Notes: generated by a model from the sequence alone, not told the origin. A stretch of DNA of 64,000 bases from Sipunculus nudus (GCA_026874595.1 CM049316.1:57111676-57175675), one strand, 5' to 3'. Shown: positions 1-13,719, numbered from the stretch's first letter. A program made the numbers and translations.

Positions 1-1381
1 AACTTATAAATGGAACCAAAGTCTATAATTCTATTTATTTATATATTTCTTTTGAAATATACAAATATTATTTTCTGAAAAGTGGGGGGATGATTACATT
101 GACCATCCCCCTTTGCCAAAAAGTTGGGGGGGGGGATATATACCCCCATCCCCCCCCCTTTATTGACACCCCTGTTCATATACACACAAACACACACACA
201 TACATATATATATATATACACGTCATTCCTTTCATTATACAACACATTTGGGGAAATGTTGATGACCATGATAGTGATCATCATACATGATGATATACAC
301 CAATTAAATAAGAGCAACTGCCTTTACAGAACACTTTACACTTATATCTCTTTTGCCAGATATCCACGCGTCCCGTATTTCTTTGAATTTTGGAAGTCTC
401 ATAAATAGGTGAGAAAATTGGTAAAAAGTAGAAAATATATACGTTTAGCAGCTGATGAAACTGCCATGCTCAATAAACAAAGGAAGGTAAAAGGTAATCC
501 CTGCATTAATTTATCAGGTACCGGATCATTTGCATCCAATTTATCATGTTGTTTATTGGTGGTTAATTCACATTATAATTATGTTACCACAATTTTATTT
601 ACAGATGAATTCTTAGCCATCATACAGTCCAGATATGTATGCAGTATCTTCTCTTTTTGTTCAAAATAAAATTAACATCAAGGTGTTTCGTATAAATTCC
701 ACCTATACAACTATCCATCATTGAGAGGAACGTAGTTATTAAGTGTTTTATAGAGAAATTTTCCAAGATGAGTATGAAAGTTACTTTTGTATATTCCATT
801 ATAAACTAGTTTCCATTTCACCTCGATAGTATTTTCTCGGTTTCTGTTATACCACACTTTCTGAACTGTGAACGTGTATATATTTCTATCATTTTAAAAG
901 TATCCAATGCCTTTAAACTATGCACAGTTACAACACTGTCAACTTCATATCCTTCATCCTGTAATTTTGTATACTCTTTAGGCTATAAACCCGTCTCTCA
1001 AAGTTTTTGGAATGGCCTGTTTTAATGCTATCAAAAATATCAAAATATCTGATATATGTGATTCATAATGCATTCTTCTCATGAATTTTTTCATATGCTG
1101 TCTGTCCATGGATCCTTGGGGGGTTGGGGGATATTAGGTAGCCCTCTAACCCTGAGCCCGCAGGGTCTGCTTACCCCCCCCCCCCCCCCAAACATACCAC
1201 CTGGATCCGGCTCTATAGATCAGATGACTTGAGGTCATGATGCAGTTGGGCTAAAAGGAGGTATCCGGTAGAATTCTACGCGCAAACACGCAGAATACAT
1301 CACTGCATTCGAAAAAAAAAACAAAAGTTATGAGATCAATTCAGGTGTAGGGAGGTATTTGTGACAAATGGAACATCTTAC
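1..1381. other. Intron 2 of gene C; no other gene seen
   Basis: Poly-G and poly-C tracts (about 125-160, 1176-1189), a short CA/TA tract near 190-225, and no recognisable exon. The open frame at 409-669 (+) has no known motif. Sequence at 1100-1220 ends in a pattern seen at other spots in the window (ggatccrggctc), suggesting an old repeat. Confidence 0.4.
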
Positions 1382-1817
1382 CTTGGCATTCTGTTTTATC
1401 AGATTTTCGATGTCTAAGACCAAATACTTTTTTCGTAAGGAAACTCGTAGTCCAAGAAAACGGTCTGGGTTGTCTGGCGCCAATCGAAGACGAAGTTTAC
1501 ACACAACCGTTGTTCTAATTTCTCGCGCGTTCTGAAAAGAATTGTTTCAGAATTGAATAAAATAACTACCCGAAGATGCTGCTCAAACTATCCTGTTCAA
1601 AGGCTGTGCCGGGAACTACAACTGTAATACTGCACCATTCGAACAAAGTCGAATATTATATTTTATGAATCAAATTGAAGTTACCCGAATTTCAATTCTT
1701 GTGACTTTATCCTGATGAATATCCTGTATTGAATTTATTCCCTCTAAAACTGAAATAGTAGAGATAATACCTGCATATATCGTATACTCTTACCTTCAGG
1801 TCCTGTTCGGACTCCAT
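1382..1817 (-). CDS. RNF31-like: Gene C: RNF31/HOIP-like protein, first two coding exons (partial)
   Basis: Two exons of a third paralogue that runs off the left edge. Exon 1 is 1794-1817 (MESEQDLK, 24 nt, donor gtaaga). Exon 2 is 1382-1531 (150 nt, 50 codons, acceptor cttttcag, donor gtaaga). Their sizes and phases equal exons 1 and 2 of genes A and B. Exon 2 encodes the start of a PUB domain: NAREIR..., then RVSLRKKYLVLDIENLIKQN, which aligns with QVSLGNKYVKLDLEDLIKKN of gene A. PUB domains in HOIP and PNGase bind p97/VCP or PIM-motif partners such as OTULIN; that is family knowledge. I searched 1-1381 on the minus strand for the expected 153-nt exon 3 and did not find it, so intron 2 is probably longer than 1.38 kb. 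Activity cannot be judged without the RING2 exon. A splice-acceptor-like sequence just before the ATG (gactgccaggggtag) suggests an upstream noncoding exon, as in A and B. Confidence 0.72.
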
Positions 1818-2186
1818 GGTGTAGGCCTACCCCTGGCAGTCTGATGAAATAGGTTCAGTAGCTAGAATCAGCTAATCACTTAGCTTCAACAGAAACATAC
1901 AGTTTACTGATAGGTTGACCGGAGGAAAACAAATTGTGAGGGAAACAAAATCCTATTAATATATTCGCAAAGAGGACCTAAAATTCCCCTTGTGTCAATT
2001 CTTTTTTATGTATATAGCATTGGATGTAAAACAAGTAAGAGACAGCAAATTCAGTTAAGTTAATCAGTTGGGTTTATCGTGTAAATTATGATATCGATGA
2101 ATGATTGATCACTGACTGTTGGTATTTTGGAACGCTGCTTCTGGGAAATTTGGTTAACTAGCATGTATTATTCTCATTACTGAATG

Positions 2187-2189
<3 letters not shown>

Positions 2190-2257
<68 letters not shown>

Positions 2258-2290
2258 TATATATATATATATATATGTATATATTATATA

Positions 2291-2335
<45 letters not shown>
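2190..2335. repeat. (CT)n then (TA)n compound microsatellite
   Basis: About 30 bp of CT units followed by about 115 bp of TA units with ATG/TAT interruptions. Open frames across it encode only Ser-Leu and Ile-Tyr runs and are not genes. Confidence 0.95.
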
Positions 2336-2337
<2 letters not shown>

Positions 2338-3256
2338 TGCCCCCTCTTGGGCCTTCTATACTTCCTCGAAAGTGAACAGGATTATTTTAATCTTCTAAGC
2401 TTTACGCGTTACATCTTTTTTGAGCACACCAAAAGCATACGTGATCAATGCCACGAGCAGAGGTAAGTTTAGTTTGGAATAAGTCTGCAAGAAGTAACAT
2501 ACCCATGAAGCCTCCGTCAATAATTAAGATGATCAGACTGGCTTCACCTGGAGGTAAACATTGCAACTCAAATAAAACCAGGTTGACCTTAACATAACCA
2601 CATTTGGGAAACCCCAAAGCATTCACTACCGCATGGGCAAGAACTGAGAATAACGTGCTGTCCTCTCGTGTTAAATAGCAGAACTGCAGGTCTGATAACT
2701 TGGTTTCACTTTTACCACGAACCCCCAACTGAGGTCAGTTTTTATGTCAAATACTAATACTCTTAAGTTATGGTTAAAAATGAAGGACGAGACAGTCATG
2801 GATAATGAAATGCTTATTCTGTTTACTTAACATGATATACACATTTTACGCAGGGGAATCGTTCGTTTACTAAATAATACATGTATATGCAGTAGCCTAG
2901 CCTGCGGTGGGACCTGGTTGAATTTGTTACTTTTCCGGATCATTTCCTTACATCTATTACTTATCAGATCCTTTTATAGTCTTTTACATACTAATAATTT
3001 ACTCCCCCCCCCCTAACTTTGCTCCTGATATATACAATGTAGCTGATTAAATTCTAATACTGCTAACACAACGACTAGTACATCAGCCAGAGGGTTCACT
3101 GGTACCAAACAGGTGACAATTGCTATTAATGTTTTTTTAAAGGTGTATGTGTGTAGATAATAACAATGCCTGATAGCAGTCTGAAAGTGGTAGCTTTCTG
3201 TAAAAGCCTGTTTTTGAAATGTACTTGTACCGAACTTGCAAATTTGCGGTACATAC

Positions 3257-3260
<4 letters not shown>

Positions 3261-3320
<60 letters not shown>
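3261..3320. repeat. (TA)n microsatellite
   Basis: About 30 uninterrupted TA dinucleotides. Confidence 0.95.
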
Positions 3321-3324
<4 letters not shown>

Positions 3325-6300
3325 TAGTTATAACATCTTATATAATGCCTGTTTTAAAACAAGTTTGATGTTAGTTGATAGTAGACATTTATAGCTTTCA
3401 TCTGGTGTGTTATAAATGTATATTGCTTTCCAAATTCTAAAGATATAAATACTTTTCCTCAACCTGAATCATGGCAATGTGTTTAATTTTAGCTAATTTA
3501 TTAAAAAATACATGATGTATTTCTGATTAGACCAACCGTGACCAACTTTTTTTATGAAGTGATCAGTGAAGACTGTAGTCTTCTAGTTGAAAAAAAAAAC
3601 ATGTTTTGCTCCCAACTACAATTTGTGGATTTAGGCGTGGTCACGGAACGTTGTTATTCCGTTCTAAAGTTAGCCGATACATGTTCCATTACCACCAACT
3701 GTCCGCAAAAACAATTAATGCCTTGTTGATGTTTTTGAGTACTTTTTTGTCGCATACCCATGCACTTATCGAACCCTGATTGGTTAATCCTCCCAATTAT
3801 TCCACTCGGCTGCTATTATGGGGTGGGGGTGGGGGAGGGGGGTGATATATAGACTGAAACCTGGATGTAGCAAGCCGAATGTCACTCATGACATATATGC
3901 AGACACGGGTACTCGGCTAGTTGTTTAAATATATGTTTTTGCATGTCTCCGGTTGAAAAAAGGAAAAGGGCGACAAGTCATTTTGAGCAGTATATTTTTA
4001 TTTGTAAGTTTTTGTTATATTTGGTGCTTAAGTCACTTGTGATATGGTACAAATTAGGCCGCCGTATCTGCACTTCTGGCCAAATTCGCTTTCATACACG
4101 AAATATAAAAGAACCTTCGCCCAAGAGAGGGCTATGTTTTCTGCTGAAATATTTCCATGCAAATATTTCCTACAAACTTAAAATATAAAAGGCAAGAGCA
4201 GTAAATGTACCTACAACATTTTGCTTGGGTTGCACCATAAATAAATGATTGATATTGCAGTTTGCCTTTGTGTCAGGACTAACTGTGAAGCGGAGCTGTA
4301 AGTTATTCATTCTGAGTTGCCTCTGATTATACTGTTGACATTTCTTACAGGAGAGAGATTTCTTAATAAATACTCCTTTCTGTAACGGAAACTAGATGTT
4401 TATTCGAACCGTGGGGCAAACAGAGTTTTAACATGGATATATACTAGTTTGCTACATTGCAAGCAAGTGCAATGACTCATCCTGTTCCGGTTTTATGTTA
4501 ACACAAAGTTTAGTAAACGCTAATAATAAGCCCAAATTAATAAAATCAGTTGTTGAACAAATCTAATTTAATTCTAACCTGCTTTGACTCATGAGTTCAG
4601 GGATTATGTCTCAAACAAAACCTTAGCAGGCCATGTCAACTAACTTTACAGAACTGGAAGACATACATGGTTCGCCTTGGGCTATATACTTGCACCATAG
4701 AGTGTCATTAAGATCCGTTGTTTTAATCTTTAAAATGCAATTTTTCAGCAGCTTGTGGCCCTGCCATTTCCCAGGTTTAAGGGAGATCATGTTAATCACT
4801 GACTGTTGTACTGGCCGTACAGTTATAATATCAATGGGGTTTATGGTTTTGCCCTTAAGGGAATATCATCTCATGTTAATTAGAATATAATTGTAACTGT
4901 TAGATCACAAAATGGAGATACATATTCTAAATTTTTTTTTCTTCATATTATTTTCATTTATTTAAACATTTAAGTAGAAACACACATGATAATAAACATG
5001 AAAATAACTGATTTGTCGTTCTTCTGGTGATTTCTGTTTTAATTTCTTGCAAGTGCTAAATTTTAATGATTTGATTTGGCATGGTAGCCAGGCTTGAAAT
5101 AACTATAAGATATAATTGACTTATTAAAGCCCCAGTGATAATCCAAAATAAAAAAATGACGAAATGATTTTCATATTCCATCGATGTTATCTTTCCAACC
5201 ATGCAAAATAGAACTCATTAGATCTGATGTTTTTTTCTGTCAGTAAACGATTGCACATATTTATATGATTATGAACATATAAACTGATATTGCTTATTTT
5301 CCCTTTAAACCTAACATTAAATATTACTTAGATAGTTTATTTTTGGAATATGTAAGTTCAGAATACACAAGGGCCTAATTGTGAAATTATCAATGTAACA
5401 AACAATTCTTTACGGAGTCTTTATCACACAGCGAACATTCACGCTGAACAGTGAAACTTTACGTAAGTAAACAAATTCTATATCTTAAATATATCATAAT
5501 TATAATCTGTTACCTCTTCTGTTGATTTTAAATGTTTAACTTTACTAAGTAGCCCACTGGTCATAATGCTCAGCTGAATCTATATTGGTTAGTGATCTAA
5601 TTATCTACTAAGGATAATTTAAGAGAACCTGTATACACAACGTCTGAACATCCCAGGTCTAGCGATTAGGAGTTGTGCCTTGCTATATATCACACTGAAA
5701 GTTTCAGTTTGTCATTCACAAAAAAAGAAACTTAAAAGTCTTACATTATCTTTTTGCATTGTTCATAATCGCGAATAATGATGGAACAATAGAGTGAAAC
5801 TAAGAAATACCATTTCAGCTCTAGTCCATCATAATCGGTTAGCTACATATAGATTAAATTTTCTAACCATTCAGAAAAAAAAACAGTTTTGCTCAACGGT
5901 TTTGTTCGCAGAAGAAAGTCAAACATAAATGGTGCCATCTGTAGTTTATATACTCGTAAAAGTCACATGGTTAATTTTTGGTAAAGCTCATTAGAAATTG
6001 TAGGTAATTCAAATATCTATATTAACTATCCCTCACGTAAAATTTTTTTTTTTTTTGTTTCCTGACTTGAATAGAAAAAAACTGAAAAAGATCGTTTGAC
6101 TCAAGCCAGCATACTTGACGATACTTTCAATTAAGTCATGGGATCAATACGCTGGGTACTGGTCATAAAATTATGAATACAAACACTTGTGATCAGCAAA
6201 GTGAAAATAAAGTAAAGACAAATCTTATAATAATTCAGCACACCTCACATTTATTTAGTCATCTTTTGATCATCTCAAACGAAAGGAGTTATATTTTTGG

Positions 6301-7958
6301 CTTGCACAAGTTAGGACAACCTATAGCTTACAAACAAAATACCAGTCCCATGATCAATATTACCACATAACTCGGAGCTGACAGTTGCGGCAGTTCCTGC
6401 TGTATTCGGTTACCGACATAACGTTTTATCTGTTGACGTAATCGATATATAGAGTATTTTTCTAAGGGTATGGCAGAAGCGGGGGGGGGGGGGTACAGGA
6501 GGTCCCGACTTTTTATTAGAATGCATTTCCTAAGCAGTTTATACCCAGGGGTCATAAAAAGCATATCATACTGAAGCGTATTCTTTAAGCTCTCATTTGA
6601 GACCAAATTTGACTGGATACTTTTGCATATTAAGTAGTATGGGTAAGTGTAAGTAAGTGTAACCACTCTGAAGTCGGTGTCCTTGAAATAAAAAAAGATA
6701 TATACGTCATCCGACATAAAACATCCATTTATTCACTGAAAGCTACCACTTTCATACTGCTATCAGGCATTTTTATTACCTACACATGTATACCTATCAA
6801 GCACACATGGTGAAAATTTGTCACCAAAATGGTACCGATGATCCAAATTTTGGGGTCTGGCTTAAGTACTAGAAGTTTACCCGAGATGACCACAAGGGAG
6901 CCGTGTTTATTGGCGCCGTGCCACAAATGTTTCGACCCATGAGCAATACATTACCATGTGTAAGCCAAGTTTTAACGTGTCGCATGGCGCTACGGCGGCA
7001 GTCTCTTGCAAACGTTCCCAGCGGAGCAGTGATCAATAGGAAAGAGGAGTGTTAACAATATGGTTATGTTATCAATGCAACATTCAAATAAAGTTCTGCG
7101 TTGCTTTTGCTAATTTCAGACTTAATAAAGACAGTCTAGTTAACATTTTGATTTGTTCCTAATACTGAAAACATAATAAATACTCTAAAGCCGATGACTT
7201 TATCCCCTTATTCCATTATCTTATTTTGTATTGGCAATTTAATTAACGTTTTGACTTTTTTTATTTTCATATCACTGACTGTAGTATTTTTTAACTATCG
7301 ATGTGAAGGTGATCAAACATAAAACAATGGATGGTCACATTATAGACTCAAACTTATGCTGCGCAAACATGTTTATTTCCACCACACTTCTGACTCGGCT
7401 ATTCGTCAGAGAGGGATGTTGATTGAAACTTTATTAATATACAACTAGACCTATATACTAATGCAAGGTACTTTCCATGGCTCGGGTGGTGGTATTCGGT
7501 AATCTGTAAGGGTGGAGGATACTGGAGGATCCGAAGAAAATTATGCACCGGCTATGGACGGGCCACTGCAGGCCATTTTCATGGCCACGCCCAGGAACAA
7601 CTCTTTTGCCCCGCAAAAAAAGCTGCACCTGTTGAATAGGAATTGTTCCATCAAATCCCTCTTCGACTAAATGCAAGGTTATAGCACCATTAAGAGGGTT
7701 TGATATCAGGCGCGGATCCAGACGGGGGGGGGGGGGGACACCCCTGCTCTTAACCAACGACCGGTTTTAGACATTTTTACGCATGACACCCATTGACCCT
7801 TCCCTGCAAAAAATCCTGGATCCGCGCCTGGATATGTGCAATAAAGCACGTTTACTCCAAACCATATTAAGCCTGCATTATTTGCCAGGCTGATGGGCCT
7901 GACCAAGGTGCAAAGCTTCTCATGCATGGGCACCTTTCATGCATGTGATACGCGACTG

Positions 7959-7983
7959 CTCTCTCTCTCTCTCTCTCTTTCTT

Positions 7984-8018
<35 letters not shown>
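7959..8018. repeat. (CT)n microsatellite
   Basis: CT units with a few TT and CC interruptions; 60 bp just before the repeat composite that starts near 8180. Confidence 0.95.
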
Positions 8019-8020
<2 letters not shown>

Positions 8021-8683
8021 GGCACGAATTCCACGAAACTACTTACTCTCAAATGGTCCTACAGATAGCCTACGTGTCTTGTAATAACGTGGGCTCTGAC
8101 TTCCCCGATATTAGCGTAATTATCATGTATGAATCAATATACATTAAATTCACAACTTCTAATGTTTGAAGCAAAGCTAACTAATCGCCTATGGGCCATG
8201 ACGCTCAGCAGAATTCAAGGAAGGTTGAGCAATGAGCTACCAGAGTGCAAAAAATCATGAATTTTGTGAATAGTCCTTAGAAATGGGTTACAAATGGCTT
8301 TTTGACAGATGACCTCTTCATCTGAAGGTCTCTTAAATAGAAAATTTGCATAAAAGTTTGAAAAAATACAGGTACTGCCACTAGTCTGCAGGAACTGATG
8401 AAAACACTCCACGATCAATATGTATCCAAAGAATCATGGCTAACTAGGCATTAGTTATTCAGATTTTTTATTATTCTCGGGGGTACTTACGAGCCCTTTA
8501 GCTCGGAAAATATTGATATCAGAGACCTAATTTAAGATTTCCAAGGAAATTTCTTATTTGTCTCCCTGGATGTTAAGTAAGAAGTTTCTAGGCTCAGCGG
8601 TTACGGTTTTTGCATTGTTAACAGATGACCACTACATTTGAAGGTCTCATAAATAGAGAAAAAATGCCCCCAAAAAATTGAAA

Positions 8684-11124
8684 CTAGATGTGTCGGAACG
8701 ACACGAATGTCCCCGCCTGGGGCAAATTAGAAACATTTGTTAAATTTTGAAAATTTTGTTCAAGTTCAGGAGGTGTCATATGGTCAAAAGTAGATCAAAA
8801 AGGGCAAAATGCAAACTCGATCTGTTACGGGTCATTATCAAGCAACACAGAAAAAAATCAGGCCAGTATCTGCAGGCACTGTGAAAAAAGTACATACATG
8901 TGCATTTTCCATAAAAATTTCTGTCTTTCATGAAATTTTCTATGTTTAGGAGCCGTAAAACAATCAAAAGTAGGTCAATCGGGATGAAACGCGAACTCGA
9001 TCTGTAACTTTCATTATCTGCCAACACATAAAAAATCAGGGTGGTATCTGCAGGCATTGAGGAAAAAAAGTCGGTACATATGCATTTGTTATGAAAATTT
9101 CTATTTTTCATGAAACTTTCTATGTTCAGGAGCAGTCAAATGGTCAAAAGTAGGTCAACTGAGACAAAACAAGAACTTGATCTGTAACTTGTCATTATCT
9201 GCCTACACACCAAAAATCAGGCCCGTATCTGCAGGCATTGCGAAAAAAAAATCCGTAAATGTGTATTTGTCATGAAAATTTATATTTTTCATGAAATTTT
9301 CTAAGTTTAGGAGCTGTAAAATGGTCAAAAGTAGGTCAACCGGGACAAAACGCAAAATCGATCTGCAACTGGACATTATCTGCCCACACACCAAAAATCA
9401 GGCCAAAATCTGCAGGCATTGCGAAAAAAGTCCGTACATGTGTATTTGTCATGAAAATTTATATTTTTCATGAAATTTTCTAGGTTAAGGAGCCGTAAAA
9501 CGGTCAAAAGTAGGTCAACTGGGACGAAACGCGAACTCGATCTGTAACTTGTCATTATCTGCCAACACACCAAAAATCAGGCCAATATCTGCAGGCATTG
9601 CGAAAAAAAGTCCGTAAATGTGTATTTGTCATGAAAATTTATATTTTTCATGAAATTTTCTTAGTTTAGGAGCTGTAAAATGGTCAAAAGTAGGTCAAAA
9701 AGGGCAAAATGCAAACTCGATCTGTTACGGGTCATTATCAAGCAACACAGAAAAAAATCAGGCCAGTATCTGCAGGCACTGTGAAAAAAGTACATACATG
9801 TGCATTTTCCATAAAAATTTCTGTCTTTCATGAAATTTTCTATGTTTAGGAGCCGTAAAACAATCAAAAGAAGGTCAACCGGGATGAAACGCGAACTCGA
9901 TCTGTAACTTTCATTATCTGCCAACACATAAAAAATCAGGGTGGTATCTGCAGGCATTGAGGAAAAAAAGTCGGTACATATGCATTTGTTATGAAAATTT
10001 CTATTTTTCATGAAACTTTCTATGTTCAGGAGCAGTCAAATGGTCAAAAGTAGGTCAACTGAGACAAAACAAGAACTTGATCTGTAACTTGTCATTATCT
10101 GCCTACACACCAAAAATCAGGCCCGTATCTGCAGGCATTGCGAAAAAAAAGTCCGTACATGTGCACTTTTTTATGAAATTTTCTATGTTAGAGCACCGTC
10201 AAACGGTCAAAAGTAGGTAAACTGGGACAAAACATGAACTCGATCTGTAACTGTACATTATCTGCCCACACACCAAAAATCAGGCCAAAATCTGCAGGCA
10301 TTGCGAAAAAAGTCCGTACATGTGTATTTGTCATGAAAATTTATATTTTTCATGAAATTTTCTAGGTTAAGGAGCCGTAAAACGGTCAAAAGTAGGTCAA
10401 CTGGGACGAAACGCGATCTCGATCTGTAACTGGTCATTATCTGCCTACACACCAAAAATCAGGCCAATATCTGCAGGCATTGCGAAAAAAAAACCGTAAA
10501 TGTGTATTTGTCATGAAAATTTATATTTTTCATGAAATTTTCTAAGTTTAGGAGCTGTAAAATGGTCAAAAGTAGGTCAACCGGGACAAAACGCAAAATC
10601 GATCTGCAACTGGACATTATCTGCCCACACACCAAAAATCAGGCCAAAATCTGCAGGCATTGCGAAAAAAGTCCGTACATGTGTATTTGTCATGAAAATT
10701 TATATTTTTCATGAAATTTTCTAGGTTAAGGAGCCGTAAAACGGTCAAAAGTAGGTCAACTGGGACGAAACGCGAACTCGATCTGTAACTTGTCATTATC
10801 TGCCTACACACCAAAAATCAGGCCAATATCTGCAGGCATTGCGAAAAAAAGTCCGTAAATGTGTATTTGTCATGAAAATTTATATTTTTCATGAAATTTT
10901 CTTAGTTTAGGAGCTGTAAAATGGTCAAAAGTAGGTCAACCGGGTCAAAACGCAAAATCGATCTGCAACTGGTCATTATCTGCCCTCACACCAAAAATCA
11001 GGCCAATACCTGCAGGCATTGCGAAAAAAAGTCCGTACAACTGTTTTATTTCGGAATGCTGGAAGGACGGAATGACGGACATGGGTAAAACTATATGCCC
11101 CGGCCACTTTGTGGCGGGGGCATA
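8684..11124. mobile_element. Satellite-bearing element with inverted ends (pearl/Helentron-like)
   Basis: Left end CTAGATGTGTCGGAACGACA then CGAATGTCCCCGCC. Right end is a hairpin at 11094-11124 (TATGCCCCGGCCAC / GTGGCGGGGGCATA around a TTT loop). ATGTCCCCGCC at the left is a near inverted copy of the right end. Between them lies a 180-bp tandem array. Bivalve pearl elements are known to have this layout of short specific ends around a 150-180 bp tandem core; the assignment here is inference. It interrupts the surrounding repeat between a GAAAAAATG... module and its AAATACAGGTGGCGCC continuation. Confidence 0.55.
8755..11040. repeat. ~180-bp satellite array, about 13 monomers, with higher-order structure
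   Basis: The anchor GGTCAAAAGTAGGTCAA recurs at about 8780, 8961, 9142, 9323, 9504, 9680, 9861, 10042, 10205, 10384, 10565, 10744 and 10925, mostly 176-181 bp apart (one 163). Monomers 1-3 are nearly identical to monomers 6-8 (shift 900 bp), and monomers 4-5 to monomers 11-12 (shift about 1240 bp). That pattern indicates block duplications, not only monomer-by-monomer expansion. Open frames in the array are artefacts of the period being a multiple of three. Confidence 0.9.
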
Positions 11125-13719
11125 AAAATACAGGTGGCGCCACCAGTCTACAAGAACTGATGAAACTCTCCATAATCAATATGCATGCAGAGGATCATGG
11201 CCATATGCCTGCAAAAAATCATGAATTTTGTGAATAGTCCTTAGAAATGGGTTACAAATGGCTTTTTGACAGATGACCTGTTGATCTGAAGGTCTCATAA
11301 ATAGAAAATTTGCGTAAAACTTTGAAAAAATACAGGTAGTGCCACTAGTCTGCAGGAACTGATGAAAACACTCCACGATCAATATGTATCCAAAGAATCA
11401 TGGCTAACTAGGCATTAGTTATTCAGATTTTTTATTTTTCTCGGGGGTACTTACGAGCCCTTTAGCTCGGAAAATATTGATATCAGAGACCTAATTTAAG
11501 ATTTCCAAGGAAATTTCTTATTTGTCTCCCTGGATGTTAAGTAAGAAGTTTCTAGGCTCAGCGGTTACAGTTTTTGCATTGTTAACAGATGACCACTACA
11601 GGTGGCGCCACCAGTCTACAGGAACTCTCCATAATCAATATGCAAGCAGAAGATCATGGCCATCAGTTCATTATTTATACAGATACTGGAGTTTTTGTAT
11701 CACATTTTTAAAATTAGAAAACAGGTAGTCGACAAGCGAAAACGTGTATCCGCCGAGATCAGAGTGGTGCGAGTGAAGTGAGGGATGGATGGAGTGGTAC
11801 GTCACACCACTCCTGAATATAGTCCACTGAAACTCTGAGAAAAGGGCATTTAATTATTCAACAAAAACAACTGGCGCCACCTGTCTAGTTTACAAGAACA
11901 CTCTCCAAGACGGATTAACATGCCAAATTTCAGACCAATACCTTGAACCACTCTTAAGATTTGAGCAATTATCTCCCAAAGCAAATGTACGGATGGACGC
12001 CACGGGAAAGCGATTGCAGATGGCACCACCAGTCTTGAGTACAAGATGGAGGAGTCCAAAATCTATGGATATGCACAATTTCAGGCCAATACTATGTTTT
12101 GCCGCCACGTTCGTTTCCAGAGAACTCCTCTCAGACCCTTGGATCGATCTTTCCGAAACCTGGCATAAAAATTCGAAAAATATGCAAAGTATGCAAAGAA
12201 TCATGGTGATCAATGCCTTAGTTATTTAGATACTGAAGCTTTTGTATCAAATATTTAATTATTCCGAGGGGTACTTGGGAGCCCAATAGCCCGGAGGATA
12301 TGGGTATCAGAGACCTAATTTCAGGTTTCAAAGAAGAATTTTCATGGACCTCACTGGTTGCCAAGTTAGAAGACAAAAGGTCCAGCGTTTACGATATGTG
12401 ACTTGTTACCAGATGACATCTTCTTGAAGGTATCAAAATTAGAAAAAAAAATCGTAAAACTTAGAAAATTACAGGTGGCGCCACCAGCTTGCAGGAACTG
12501 ATTGAACATTTCATGATCAATATTCGTGCAAAAAACCATGATGATCAATGCATTAGTTATTCAGATACTGGAACTTTTGTATCAATGTTTAATTATTATG
12601 AGGGGTACTTAAGAGCCCCATAGCTCGGAGGATATGGGTAACAGAGACCTAATTTCACGTTTCCTCAGAGAATGGTTACGATTTGAGCCCTGTAATAGAT
12701 GAAAGCTTCTTTAAAGGTATCCACAATAGAGAAAAAATGGTAAAATGTTAGAAAAATACCAATTTGCAGGAACTGAAGGAACACTCCATGATCATGGTGA
12801 TCAATGCAGTAGTTATTCAGAATCTTGTGCTTTTGTATCAATTTTTTATTATTCGGGGAGGGGAGGCGGGCTTACGATACCCTTAGCTCGGAAAATATGG
12901 GTAAAAGAGCCCTAATTTCAGGTTTCCAAGGAGTTGTTTCATGGACTTAACCGGATGTCAAGTTAGAATATTAAAGGTCCAGCGGTTACGCTTTGTGTTC
13001 TATTAACGGACGACCGGACGACCGGCTGGACGGACGACGGACGAAGAGTAGTCGCTATAGCTCAGACGACTTTCACTCAGCTGAGCTAAAAACGAATGGG
13101 CACATGAGGCAGGCGGAGTATTGTATATGAAAGACCTTAAACGCTGTACCCCTTTCAAATGGGGTCTCTTCTCCACATGCATATATACATATTGTTACTC
13201 TACATAGATATACCACGCATAAAGCTGACCAACATGAGTGTTTGGTTTACACTTATGTGCTTGTAAAATATATGGGAAAAAAGTCAGTCTATCATTATTT
13301 TAGTTATATGCGCACATACTGCTAAGTTGAGGCACGCTATGTATTTCGTACACGATAAAGCTAAATTGGTACTTCAGGCATTTAAAATTTTAAAACAGTC
13401 CATCCGTCCATTATTTGTTCGACATGCGGCGTATTTTTCCAAATTTGTTCTAACTGTCAGTTTAAATCTTCTTGAATTATAGGATAATGCAAAACTGTTA
13501 TGCAAATCAGGCTCCATACGACTTTTCAAATAACGCATAGAACTGGTTTATTCTCATTAGCATAGTAACTCCTCATCCCTGGATCCCCGGGCAAACTGAA
13601 TTTCAAGTTTGACAATCAGAGATAGAACGACCGCGGTACGTGACAAAAAATAAGTGACACGCGAGAACTTCGACCATGACCCGGGCCGGGGCATGTGGAA
13701 GAAATCAGTTATAGCACAA

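Larger units (their letters stand above)
1818..8178. other. Upstream region of gene C; AT-rich, microsatellites, no coding gene supported
   Basis: Should contain the noncoding first exon and promoter of gene C, but I could not find the kB/donor block shared by A and B. Holds (CT)n about 2190-2219 followed by a compound (TA)n to about 2335, a pure (TA)n at about 3261-3320, a poly-G near 6480, and a poly-G/poly-C pair near 7723-7740. A 108-codon minus-strand frame at 2402-2728 has no recognisable motif or neighbours. Confidence 0.4.
8179..13091 (+). mobile_element. Composite copy of the CTCAGCTGA repeat family with nested satellite element
   Basis: Begins near ATGGGCCATGACGCTCAGC and ends GCTATAGCTCAGACGACTTT...CAGCTGAGCTAAAAA near 13091. 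These are the same 5' and 3' ends as the copies at 16,961-19,666 and 59,128-60,279. Internal modules include CAGGTGGCGCCACCAGTCT, TAGCTCGGAAAATAT and GTCCAGCGGTTACG. It was enlarged by insertion of the satellite-bearing element (8684-11124) and by direct duplication of about 400 bp (8215-8640 against 11180-11600). There is no coding capacity, so it is non-autonomous. The ends form a short inverted pair (CTCAGCTGA / TCAGCTGAG). Confidence 0.65.

Noticed and set aside
2184-2466. Frames encoding Ser-Leu and Ile-Tyr runs
   Set aside because: Direct translations of CT and TA microsatellites.
2402-2728. 108-codon minus-strand frame
   Set aside because: Longest frame near gene C's upstream region, but no motif, no splice partner and repeat-rich surroundings; chance cannot be excluded.
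8776-10814. Many similar 60-116 codon frames with repeats of SRFVPVDLLLTVL type
   Set aside because: Artefacts of the 180-bp satellite period being a multiple of three.
8755-11040. CRISPR-like array of regular repeats
   Set aside because: Repeats are head-to-tail without unique spacers, and the DNA is animal.
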